Below, in pieces: positions 1 through 6,182 of a DNA stretch of 6,182 nucleotides. The notes under the pieces are model-generated. The model was given only the letters and a program-made list of their open reading frames with translations, was not told where the DNA came from and searched no databases. The stretch spans positions 1 to 6,182 of the forward strand of contig CAJTOE010000140.1 in the NCBI GenBank assembly GCA_910577805.1, read 5' to 3'. The first letter of the stretch is position 1. Each line of letters starts with the position of its first letter. The DNA is from an uncultured Oscillospiraceae bacterium. Its GTDB lineage: Bacteria; Bacillota; Clostridia; Oscillospirales; Oscillospiraceae. The position numbers and the translations under genes were made by a program.

Positions 1-111
1 GAGATTAACGGGTATAATATTGGCTATTTTAGTGATACTCAAGAGGGAGCTGCATGTAACTGGTTTTCACTCGCTGACGCCTATAATATTCTTCCTGCGC
101 AAATACAATAA
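1..111 (+). CDS. 3' end of an unrecognised protein gene (partial)
   Basis: Frame 1 is open from the window edge to a TAA at 109-111 and gives 36 C-terminal residues, including GYNIGYFSDTQEG and NWFSLADAYNIL. I do not recognise a family. The fragment is rich in aromatic and polar residues, with YNI appearing twice, and shows no membrane segment. Its composition (about 39% GC by hand count) is clearly lower than that of the glycan genes downstream, so it may belong to a different, perhaps transferred, block. A perfect hairpin at 118-152 begins 6 nt after the stop, supporting 111 as a real gene end. The start and most of the gene lie outside the window. It could also be a degraded remnant. Confidence 0.5.
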   Translation, partial: EINGYNIGYFSDTQEGAACNWFSLADAYNILPAQIQ

Positions 112-117
112 TATTTT

Positions 118-152
118 GCCGCCCTTTCCAGATGTTTTCTGGAAAGGGCGGC
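118..152 (+). terminator. Perfect 15-bp hairpin after the upstream gene
   Basis: Positions 118-132 are perfectly complementary to 138-152 (GCCGCCCTTTCCAGA and its reverse complement), with a 5-nt loop at 133-137. It begins 6 nt after the stop codon of the partial gene, where a terminator is expected. No U tract follows on the + strand (CAGACAGG), so it is not a classic intrinsic terminator. It may act with Rho, protect the mRNA 3' end, or be one element of a longer structured RNA. Confidence 0.5.
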
Positions 153-176
153 CAGACAGGGAAAGGCTCTCTCTTC

Positions 177-190
177 CGCCGTAACCGGCG
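177..190 (+). other. Small GC-rich hairpin
   Basis: CGCCG at 177-181 pairs with CGGCG at 186-190 around a TAAC loop. It is the second of five stem-loops in the intergenic region. On its own it is weak, and is listed because of its place in the series. Confidence 0.3.
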
Positions 191-220
191 CGAGCAGCCG
201 CAGACCAGCGAAGGGATGGC

Positions 221-235
221 AATTCCCCCGGAATT
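221..235 (+). other. Small hairpin
   Basis: AATTCC at 221-226 pairs with GGAATT at 230-235 around a CCC loop. An outer CGAA/TTCG pairing (209-212 with 235-238) is an alternative that shares position 235. Modest support, third in the stem-loop series. Confidence 0.25.
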
Positions 236-252
236 TCGTTGAACAGATCAGG

Positions 253-283
253 ACAGCCGCATCTGCTTTCCAGGTGCGGCTGT
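253..283 (+). other. Long 13-bp hairpin
   Basis: Positions 253-265 pair with 271-283 over 13 base pairs with a single G-T wobble (262 with 274), around a CTTTC loop at 266-270. The stem core is ACAGCCGCA/TGCGGCTGT. Only TTT sits at its 3' end (281-286 reads TGTTTC), so it is a poor intrinsic terminator. It fits a structured untranslated RNA or a weak terminator. Confidence 0.45.
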
Positions 284-324
284 TTCGCGGAGAACTTTGT
301 ATTGGGGTCAAAAGGAGCTGAAAA

Positions 325-372
325 ATGCCCGCCGGATGGATGGTCCGGCGGGCGTTTTATTTTGAAAAATAA
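325..372 (+). CDS. Possible 15-codon leader peptide overlapping a terminator
   Basis: A good ribosome binding site, AAAGGAG at 311-317, lies 7 nt before the ATG at 325. The reading frame gives MPAGWMVRRAFYFEK and stops at TAA 370-372. The whole terminator stem-loop (327-353) and its U tract lie inside this frame. A ribosome here would cover the hairpin, which is the geometry of translation-coupled attenuation, but the peptide has no run of one amino acid that would suggest what is sensed. The sequence is constrained by the hairpin, so the ORF may be accidental. It is reported because ribosome binding site and start spacing are near ideal. Low confidence. Confidence 0.25.
   Translation: MPAGWMVRRAFYFEK
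327..364 (+). terminator. Strong intrinsic (Rho-independent) terminator
   Basis: GCCCGCCGGA at 327-336 pairs perfectly with TCCGGCGGGC at 344-353 around a 7-nt loop (337-343), followed by GTTTTATTTTG. An A run (321-325) precedes the stem, so it could also work on the other strand. It would end transcripts coming from the left and insulate the recombinase operon from the upstream gene. Confidence 0.85.
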
Positions 373-401
373 ATTTAAATATGGTTTTTATATAGCCAGT
401 T

Positions 402-418
402 GAATCAAACGAAGAACA
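402..418 (+). repeat. Left copy of 17-bp imperfect direct repeat
   Basis: GAATCAAACG-AA-GAACA. It matches 560-576 at 15 of 17 positions, differing only at the two central bases. Together the copies bracket the promoter and the 504-534 hairpin. See the matching copy and the finding. Confidence 0.5.
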
Positions 419-470
419 CCTGACTGTCCCTCAGACGTGCGAAAAACGCCGGCCTCGTGATGACGCTGCC

Positions 471-1220
<750 letters not shown>

Positions 1221-1245
1221 AAAAGCAACGCTTTTACAACAATAT

Positions 1246-1428
1246 GTGGATGACCACCAGCTGGAGCTGAGGCAGCGTTTCCATAAAATGGGTCTGGTCT
1301 GTGCCTGTCCGGAGGTGGAACGGCTGGCCGAAGCCCTGCAATGGGTTCAGGATTACAGGCCCGCGCCGTTTCGTTCCAATACAGAGGCGTTTCTGGCATC
1401 GCTGGACGCGTTTCTCAATGCTTTATGA
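1246..1428 (+). CDS. Small unknown protein between recombinase and glycan genes
   Basis: The frame ending at TGA 1426-1428 has codon use like its neighbours (third positions mostly G or C) all the way from the recombinase stop, which supports real coding. GTG at 1246 gives 60 residues; ATG at 1288 gives 46. Neither has a clear ribosome binding site. The frame is also open leftward into the recombinase 3' end, so a longer overlapping or frameshift-fused protein (reading [15 protein letters not shown] before the GTG) is possible. The product looks mainly helical and soluble, with two close cysteines in LVCACPEV and no signal peptide or membrane segment. No family is recognised. It ends 16 nt before the GT4 start, consistent with one operon. 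It could alternatively be the severed C-terminal tail of a longer ancestral protein. Confidence 0.45.
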   Translation: MDDHQLELRQRFHKMGLVCACPEVERLAEALQWVQDYRPAPFRSNTEAFLASLDAFLNAL

Positions 1429-1444
1429 GTAAAGGAGGCGTCTC

Positions 1445-2518
1445 ATGAAGGTACTGGTGATCGGTCCCAGCGAGACGGGTTCCCGGGGCGGGATGGCTGC
1501 GGTGATCCGGGGCATACGGGAGAGCAGGACATTAAGCTGGGAGTTTGAGATTACCGTCTTTCCCTCCTGCATAGATGGCAGCCTGCTCCGGCGGCTGCTG
1601 TACTGCGCATATGCCTATCTTCGCTTTTTGGCCTGCTATCGGGAATACGACCTTTTCCATATACATACCGCGGAAAAGGGAAGCGTTTTTCGTAAAAGCA
1701 TCTACCTGCGCAAAATAAAGCGTGCGGGGAAAAAGGCAGTTATACATATACACGGTGCGGAGTTTCTGGACTTTTACGACAGTCTGGGATTCTGGGGGAA
1801 AGCGATTGTAGACCGCTTTTTTCATCGTGCGGACCTGGTTTTAGCCCTGTCGGAGGGATGGCGGCGGGAACTGGAGGAGCGGTTCCATACCGGAATCTGC
1901 CAGGTGCTGTACAATGGTGTGGACCTCGCCGCGTTTCAGGCGGCAGTCTCCGACCCGGCGGAGCACCTCCATTCTTTTGTTATGCTGGGCCGCATGGGGG
2001 CCAGGAAGGGGACCTACGATTTCATAGAGGCAGCGGCTCTGGCAGTGAAACAAGCCCCGGGATTGACCATCTGCATAGCGGGAGACGGTGAGGTGGAGCG
2101 GATCCGGGGCATGGTGGCGGAAAAGGAGCTGGGCAGCCACGTCACAGTGTTGGACTGGGTGGACGGAGAAAAAAAGCTGGAGCTGCTGAAAAATGCCGCC
2201 GCTGTGGTCCTGCCCTCCTATCATGAGGGCTTGCCCATGGCCATCCTAGAAGGAATGGCGGCAGGGAAGGCTATCATCAGCACCCGTGTGGGGGCCATCC
2301 CGGAGGTGGTTACGGAGGCGAACGGCATCCTGGTAGAGCCCGGCGATGTCCCTGCCCTGGCGCAGGCTCTGCTGCGGTGCGGCAGTGATGTGGAGAAGCT
2401 GAACCGCATGTCCGTCAACAACAGGGAGCGGGCGGAGGCATTGTTCAGTGTACAGGAAATGCATCGGAGATTGGCGGAGTACTACCGCTGGACAGCGGAA
2501 GGAAAGGTGAAGAAATGA
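1445..2518 (+). CDS. Glycosyltransferase family 4 (GT-B fold)
   Basis: This 357-residue cytoplasmic, probably membrane-associated enzyme should move a sugar from a nucleotide-sugar donor to a lipid-linked or growing glycan acceptor with retention of configuration. The N-terminal acceptor domain carries the glycine loop SRGGMAAV (13-20), FHIHTAEKG (71-79) and HIHGAEF (101-107). The C-terminal donor domain starts near YNGVD (156-160) and has LGRMGARKG (181-189, with Arg183 and Lys188 placed to bind the donor diphosphate), GDGE (213-216), and the retaining-GT4 signature EX7E at Glu261 and Glu269 in HEGLPMAILEG. The length is normal. AAAGGAGG at 1431-1438 lies 6 nt before the ATG. The stop overlaps the next start (ATGA at 2515-2518), a sign of translational coupling. 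Donor and acceptor cannot be told from sequence. Confidence 0.93.
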   Translation: MKVLVIGPSETGSRGGMAAVIRGIRESRTLSWEFEITVFPSCIDGSLLRRLLYCAYAYLRFLACYREYDLFHIHTAEKGSVFRKSIYLRKIKRAGKKAVIHIHGAEFLDFYDSLGFWGKAIVDRFFHRADLVLALSEGWRRELEERFHTGICQVLYNGVDLAAFQAAVSDPAEHLHSFVMLGRMGARKGTYDFIEAAALAVKQAPGLTICIAGDGEVERIRGMVAEKELGSHVTVLDWVDGEKKLELLKNAAAVVLPSYHEGLPMAILEGMAAGKAIISTRVGAIPEVVTEANGILVEPGDVPALAQALLRCGSDVEKLNRMSVNNRERAEALFSVQEMHRRLAEYYRWTAEGKVKK

Positions 2519-3486
2519 ACCTGATTAGTGTGGTGGTACCGGTATATAATGCCGGACCATATCTGCGGCAGTGCCTGGATTCCATCGCAGCCCAGACCTA
2601 TTCCCATATGGAGGTTATCCTGGTGGATGACGCATCCACCGATGGCAGCGGCCAGATATGCAAGGAGTATGCAGAGCGGGACGAAAGATTTCAGTATGTG
2701 AGGTTCCCCGCCAACCGGGGACCGTCCGCCGCTCGGAACGAGGGCGTAGGGCGGGCGGCAGGGGCGTTCCTCTCTTTTGTGGACGCAGACGACTATGTGG
2801 AACCTGACCTGCTGGAAAAACTGTACCGCAGCCTGACAGAGAGCGGTGCGGATATCAGCACCTGCGGGGCGGACGGAATCCGGCTGGAGAGCGGTCCGGC
2901 CCGGACCTATTCCAGGGCGGAGGCGGTATGCTGTCTGGCTAAGGGCGCGCCCTTCAACCATGTTCCGTGGGGCAAGCTCTACTGTGCCGAGCTGGCGCGC
3001 GCGTGCCCCTTCGACGAAAATGTTTTCTACAGCGAGGACCTTCTCTTTCTCTATGAGGCGCTCAAGCGGTCAGAGAAGGTAAGCTGCATTCCCGATGTGC
3101 TGTATCACTACGTCAGCCGGGAAGGCAGTCAGATGCGCAGCGGGATGAGTGGGCGCAAGTGCACCGCTCTTGCTGTTCAGGAGCTGGTCTGCCGGGACGC
3201 CGCCATCGCTTTTCCGAAGGCCGAGCCCCATTTCCGACGGCTGGCGTTGGAAACCGACCGATGCATGGCCATGCTGACCGTGAAAGCGGGGGCGGAGGAC
3301 GGGACTGCTTATGCGTATTTGAAGAAGCTGAGCAATGACGCCCGGCGGCATTTCAGCTGGAGGGCGCTGTCCCTCTTTCCATCCAAAAAGGATGCGGCAG
3401 CTGCACTGGCGCTGTGTGTGGGAGCGATGGTGTTTTGGGGGATCGCCGCTGCCTTTCTGCGTCTCAAAGGGCTGAAAGGTGGGTAA
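2515..3486 (+). CDS. Glycosyltransferase family 2 (GT-A fold), first of a tandem pair
   Basis: This 323-residue protein is an inverting-type GT-A transferase. ISVVVPVYN (4-12) opens the Rossmann-like nucleotide-binding region, VDDASTDGS (37-45) binds the nucleotide, and NRGPSAARNEG (67-77) is the usual family loop. FVDADDYVEP (88-97) holds the metal-binding DxD (Asp90, Asp92), and SEDLLF (173-178) supplies the acidic catalytic-base region. The C-terminus (about 294-316) is hydrophobic and followed by lysines, suggesting a membrane anchor or monotopic helix. The start overlaps the GT4 stop, with AAAGGTGA at 2503-2510 as ribosome binding site. It is a paralogue of the next gene: the two align without gaps from Ile4 to Ser286 here, with 73 of 102 identities over residues 4-105 by hand count. 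Probably adds one sugar to the same glycan; specificity unknown. Confidence 0.92.
   Translation: MNLISVVVPVYNAGPYLRQCLDSIAAQTYSHMEVILVDDASTDGSGQICKEYAERDERFQYVRFPANRGPSAARNEGVGRAAGAFLSFVDADDYVEPDLLEKLYRSLTESGADISTCGADGIRLESGPARTYSRAEAVCCLAKGAPFNHVPWGKLYCAELARACPFDENVFYSEDLLFLYEALKRSEKVSCIPDVLYHYVSREGSQMRSGMSGRKCTALAVQELVCRDAAIAFPKAEPHFRRLALETDRCMAMLTVKAGAEDGTAYAYLKKLSNDARRHFSWRALSLFPSKKDAAAALALCVGAMVFWGIAAAFLRLKGLKGG
3476..3482 (+). promoter_or_regulatory. Ribosome binding site choosing the ATG at 3491
   Basis: AAGGTGG lies 8 nt before ATG 3491. An in-frame GTG at 3479 would sit inside this site and has no ribosome binding site of its own at proper spacing, so ATG 3491 is preferred. Confidence 0.55.
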
Positions 3487-3490
3487 GGTC

Positions 3491-4480
3491 ATGGAACGGA
3501 ATTCCCCAAAGATCAGCGTCATCGTGCCGGTGTACAACGTGGAGCCATATCTGGAGCGATGCTTCGGTTCCATCGCGGCCCAGACCTATCCCAATATGGA
3601 GGTTATCCTGGTGGATGATGCATCCACCGATGGCAGCGGCAAGATCTGCGACGGTTGGGTGGCCCGGGACAAACGGTTTCAGTGTGTGCATCTTTTGTCT
3701 AACCGGGGGGTATCCGCCGCCCGAAACCAGGGTGTAAGCAGGGCGGCGGGGGCATTCGCTGTTTTTATCGACGCGGATGACTACGTGGAGCCATGTCTTC
3801 TGGAGGCGCTGTACCGTAATTGGCGGGAGACCGGAGCGGATATCTGCGTGTGCGGGAATGAGGGTATGGGGCTGGAGGAAAGCCCTGCCGCTGTCTATTC
3901 CCGGACGGAGGCGGTCCAATGCTTGGCCCAGAGAACTTCCTTCCTGTGGACGGTGTGGGGTAAAATCTATCCTATGGAGCTGGTGAAGGAAACGCCTTTC
4001 ATCGAGGAAGCGCTATGCTGTGAGGACCTTCTGTTTTTTTATCAGCTGCTCAAGCGTGTGGAGCGAATCAGCTGCATTCCCTGCCGGCTGTACCACTATA
4101 CCTACCGTACAGGCAGCCTGATCAACAGCGGTGTAAACGAAAAGCGATGCACTGTACTGTCGGTTTTGGACAATATCTGCACCGAAGCGCCCAGCTGGCT
4201 TTCCCCCGAGGCGGTGTCCTGCTTCCGGTTGTTGGCGTTGGAAACCGGGGTGCGTCTGGCCATGCAGGCGGTGGAGGGCGGTACGGATGGGCCGCTTTGG
4301 GAGTATCTGAAGCTGTTTCAGAACCACAGCCGCCGCCATTTCAGCTGGCGGGCACTGTCCTTCTGCCGGAAGAGAAAGACCATAGCGGCAGTGCTGACAC
4401 TGCGAACTCACGCTGCCCTCTTTTGGGCTGCGGGCACTGTCTACTGCTGGGTCAAGCGGCTGAGATCGGGGGCGGAGTGA
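3491..4480 (+). CDS. Glycosyltransferase family 2 (GT-A fold), second of a tandem pair
   Basis: This 329-residue paralogue of the preceding gene starts 4 nt after its stop. It keeps the full set of motifs: ISVIVPVYN (8-16), VDDASTDGS (41-49), NRGVSAARNQG (71-81), FIDADDYVEP with Asp94 and Asp96 as DxD (92-101), and CEDLLFF (177-183) for the catalytic acidic pair. The shared motif RRHFSWRALS lies at 281-290, followed by a basic stretch and a hydrophobic tail (about 298-320), probably membrane-associated. Acceptor-side regions (about 150-175 and 205-245) differ most from the paralogue, so the two may add different sugars or use different acceptors. A GTG at 3479 would add four residues. Donor unknown. 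Confidence 0.92.
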   Translation: MERNSPKISVIVPVYNVEPYLERCFGSIAAQTYPNMEVILVDDASTDGSGKICDGWVARDKRFQCVHLLSNRGVSAARNQGVSRAAGAFAVFIDADDYVEPCLLEALYRNWRETGADICVCGNEGMGLEESPAAVYSRTEAVQCLAQRTSFLWTVWGKIYPMELVKETPFIEEALCCEDLLFFYQLLKRVERISCIPCRLYHYTYRTGSLINSGVNEKRCTVLSVLDNICTEAPSWLSPEAVSCFRLLALETGVRLAMQAVEGGTDGPLWEYLKLFQNHSRRHFSWRALSFCRKRKTIAAVLTLRTHAALFWAAGTVYCWVKRLRSGAE

Positions 4481-4489
4481 GGGAATCGC

Positions 4490-6028
4490 ATGGATGCAAC
4501 AAAGCATGTGGCAAAAAACCTAAAGTTTATACTGGCCAGTGAACTCATATTGGCCGCGCTGAAGTTCGCATCCCGCCGGGTGTTCGTTTTTACGCTGGGA
4601 AAAGCGTATTTAGGCCTAAACGGGCTGTTCTCAGATATTCTATCCGCGCTCTCACTAGCGGAGCTGGGGTTTGGGGTATCCATCACTTATAGCCTGTACC
4701 GGCCTGTGGCCCAGGGGGATACAGAGCTCATCAAATCCCTGGTCCGGCTGTACCGCCGGGTTTATCGAACGGTGGGCGCGGCGGTCTTGGCGGCGGGGCT
4801 GGCGCTGTCGCCGTTTCTAAACTTTTTTGTAAAGGAAATGCCGGGGGACATCCCCAGCATCCCCCTGATCTATGCCCTGACCGTAGTCAATACCGGCATC
4901 TCCTATTTCTGGTCCTATAAGTCCACGCTGCTGTTCGTGTATCAAAAGAAGTACATCGACGCCACGGTCCGTACGGTGGTGGCATTGTTCGCCACCGGGG
5001 CGCAGATCGCGGTGCTGCTGCTCACCCACAACTATGTGTATTATCTGTACATCGCTGTTGTGGCCACTCTGGTGCAGAACATGGTGATCTCGGCCCAGGC
5101 CGATCGGTTATATCCCTTTTTGCGGGAGCGGGAGGCCCGCCCCCTTCCGGAGGAGGTGCTGGGAGATATCCGCCGGAATGTGGGGGCCATGATCCTCCAC
5201 CGGATTGGCTCCGTAGCGGTGTTCAGTACGGATAATCTTCTCATCTCCAAATTTGTGGGCATTGAAACCACCGGGCTGTACTCCAACTACATGATGCTCC
5301 GGGGCCTTTTGAATATAGCGGTCAATGCCCTGTCCAATGCTGTTATGCCCGCCTTGGGGAATCTGGCTGTCACCTCGACAGTGCAGGAGAAAAGAACGGC
5401 CTTCCGTCGTCTCAATTTCTGTGCGGCGTGGCTGTTCGGGTGGATGAGCATCTGTCTGCTGTGTCTCTATGATCCATTTATCGAGTTCTGGCTGGGGGCC
5501 GGATATCTGCTTCCCTCCGGGACGGTCCTGTTGATTGTGGTGAATTTTTACATAACCAGTATGCGGATCCCGGTGGCAAACAGCAAAAGTGTTATGGGGC
5601 TGTTTTGGGACGAGCGCTATAAATCAATCTTTGAGGCACTGGTCAATCTGGGGGTTTCCATTGTTCTTGCACGAAGATGGGGGATTGCCGGCGTTTTGAC
5701 CGGGACGCTGATCAGTACGATGTCCATGCCCTTCTGGATCGAACCGCTGGGGCTCTTCCGCTATGGATTGAAGCAGGCGCCCGGCGAGTATTTCTCGTGC
5801 TATTTCTTCCATCTGGCGGTGGTTGCCGCTGCCGGAGGGCTGACAAAGCTGCTGTGCGGAATAACGGAAACGAACATTTTGGGATTTTTGTGGAAGGCTC
5901 TGCTCTGTGCAGTGGTGCCAAACATGGTTTATCTGGTTGTTTATTGGCGAATGCCTGAGATGCGTTTTTTGAAGGAGCTATTTACACGGATGGGCACAGA
6001 CCGGAAAAAAAGAGGGCCGTGTGGATAA
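4490..6028 (+). CDS. Polysaccharide flippase, Wzx/MATE-like (MOP superfamily)
   Basis: This 512-residue integral membrane protein has about 12-14 predicted hydrophobic segments by eye (for example near 12-28, 45-66, 92-112, 123-142, 160-178, 183-203, 311-328, 341-360, 436-453 and 463-486). It fits the Wzx/oligosaccharide flippase families that move undecaprenyl-linked glycans to the outer face. The N-terminal pattern (GLNGLFSDILSALSLAELG, 42-60, then GVSITYSLY) is typical of Firmicutes polysaccharide exporters, and TDNLLISKFVG (247-257) followed by GLYSNYMML matches the usual start of the second half. The tail is basic and cytoplasmic. The ATG is 9 nt after the GT2 stop, with a moderate GAGGGA site at 4479-4484. 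No polymerase accompanies it here, so the cargo could be a single repeat unit, a glycolipid, or a unit polymerised by a protein encoded elsewhere. Confidence 0.88.
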   Translation: MDATKHVAKNLKFILASELILAALKFASRRVFVFTLGKAYLGLNGLFSDILSALSLAELGFGVSITYSLYRPVAQGDTELIKSLVRLYRRVYRTVGAAVLAAGLALSPFLNFFVKEMPGDIPSIPLIYALTVVNTGISYFWSYKSTLLFVYQKKYIDATVRTVVALFATGAQIAVLLLTHNYVYYLYIAVVATLVQNMVISAQADRLYPFLREREARPLPEEVLGDIRRNVGAMILHRIGSVAVFSTDNLLISKFVGIETTGLYSNYMMLRGLLNIAVNALSNAVMPALGNLAVTSTVQEKRTAFRRLNFCAAWLFGWMSICLLCLYDPFIEFWLGAGYLLPSGTVLLIVVNFYITSMRIPVANSKSVMGLFWDERYKSIFEALVNLGVSIVLARRWGIAGVLTGTLISTMSMPFWIEPLGLFRYGLKQAPGEYFSCYFFHLAVVAAAGGLTKLLCGITETNILGFLWKALLCAVVPNMVYLVVYWRMPEMRFLKELFTRMGTDRKKRGPCG

Positions 6029-6074
6029 AACCGGAGCAGAGCAGGTCATACACGGTCGCAGCCACCCCTTTTTT
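6015..6074. terminator. Possible bidirectional terminator after the glycan operon
   Basis: GGCCGTGT (6015-6022) pairs with ACACGGTC (6050-6057) with one wobble, around a 27-nt loop. An A7 run (6005-6011) lies to the left and a T6 run (6069-6074) to the right. On the - strand the T run follows the stem by 3 nt, a good fit. On the + strand it follows by 11 nt, a poorer fit. Its left arm overlaps the last codons of the flippase gene. The IS left end begins just after the T6 run. Confidence 0.4.
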
Positions 6075-6084
6075 AGAACCTGTA

Positions 6085-6113
6085 TTCACAAGGAGAAAAG
6101 AACGTGGTAAAAT
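6085..6113 (+). promoter_or_regulatory. Transposase promoter inside the IS left end
   Basis: TTCACA at 6085-6090 and TAAAAT at 6108-6113 are each 5 of 6 to consensus, 17 bp apart, with an extended -10 TGG at 6105-6107. The predicted start falls at about 6119-6121, on the transposase ATG itself, so the mRNA would be leaderless or nearly so. The AAGGAG at 6090-6095 lies between the boxes and is not transcribed from this promoter. Confidence 0.55.
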
Positions 6114-6119
6114 AGAGAT

Positions 6120-6182
6120 ATGGAAGAAAAAGGACGGGAGTCGTACCCTAGCGACTTGACAGATGAGCAGTGGGAGGAGATC
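6120..6182 (+). CDS. IS5-family transposase, N-terminal 21 residues (partial)
   Basis: From ATG 6120 the frame is open to the window edge and contains YPSDLTDEQWEEI, the hallmark N-terminus of the IS5-family transposases of the IS427/IS1031 type (DUF4096 region, usually YPSDLTDxQWxxIxPLLP). The enzyme would be a DDE transposase; its catalytic residues lie beyond the window. There is no good ribosome binding site close to the start, and the promoter spacing suggests a leaderless transcript. In this subgroup the transposase is often split over two frames with a programmed shift; this cannot be checked here. Confidence 0.85.
   Translation, partial: MEEKGRESYPSDLTDEQWEEI

Larger units (their letters stand above)
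6075..6182 (+). mobile_element. Left end of an IS5-family insertion sequence (partial)
   Basis: The element is recognised from the transposase N-terminus at 6120. The left terminal repeat probably starts at about 6075-6077 with AGAACCTGTATTCACAA, next to the T6 run; IS5-family elements tend to insert at short TA-containing targets. The right end and target duplication are outside the window, so the exact boundary is inferred. Confidence 0.6.

Noticed and set aside
124..276. Repeated CTTTCCAGRTG at 124-134 and 266-276
   Set aside because: Only 11 bp with one difference, and it has different roles in the two hairpins; most likely chance.
81..311. Reverse-strand frame of 76 codons
   Set aside because: It runs across three hairpins and the 3' end of the upstream gene, has no recognisable family and no supporting start signal.
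1246..1428. Spo0E-like phosphatase or other known small regulator
   Set aside because: Size and helical look are similar, but the Spo0E signature (SQxLD) is absent, so no family was assigned.
3479..3490. GTG 3479 as the start of the second GT2
   Set aside because: It lies inside the ribosome binding site that serves ATG 3491 and overlaps the previous gene; the four extra residues add no motif.
3414..3737. Out-of-frame + strand reading frame across the GT2 junction, and similar-looking reverse frames at 2482-2961 and 3464-3919
   Set aside because: They overlap the strongly supported GT2 genes. Their mutual resemblance is explained by the GT2 duplication.

Overview
The window looks like chromosomal DNA from a GC-rich gut-type Clostridia (Firmicutes, perhaps Oscillospiraceae). 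This rests on strong AGGAGG-type ribosome binding sites, Firmicutes-like intrinsic terminators, GC-rich third positions, and recombinase and IS families common in that group. The taxonomic call is inference only.

Layout, left to right. Positions 1-111 are the 3' end of an unrecognised gene, AT-rich (about 39% GC by hand count) compared with the rest. Positions 112-617 are a roughly 500-bp gene-free region dense in signals. It holds several hairpins, a strong intrinsic terminator (327-364) overlapped by a 15-codon ORF with a good ribosome binding site, a sigma-A-like promoter (471-499), a terminator-like hairpin right at the predicted transcription start (504-534), and a 17-bp imperfect direct repeat flanking promoter and hairpin. 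From 618 to 6028 six same-strand genes follow with little or no spacing: a small serine recombinase (resolvase/invertase family), a roughly 60-codon unknown ORF, a GT4 glycosyltransferase, two tandemly duplicated GT2 glycosyltransferases, and a Wzx/MATE-like polysaccharide flippase. A hairpin with flanking A and T tracts follows. From about 6075 the left end of an IS5-family insertion sequence begins; its transposase gene runs off the window.

The three glycosyltransferases and the flippase make a coherent set: cytoplasmic sugar transfer onto a lipid-linked precursor, then flipping across the membrane for a surface polysaccharide or glycolipid. No polymerase, initiating phosphoglycosyltransferase, chain-length regulator or sugar-nucleotide gene is present, so the locus is partial, truncated by rearrangement, or relies on genes elsewhere.

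The most interesting point is that the recombinase gene is the first cistron of what looks like one glycan operon, behind a single visible promoter bracketed by direct repeats. No transposase is next to it on that side. This fits a recombinase that controls or diversifies expression of the operon, but that is inference: no convincing inversion site was seen in the window.
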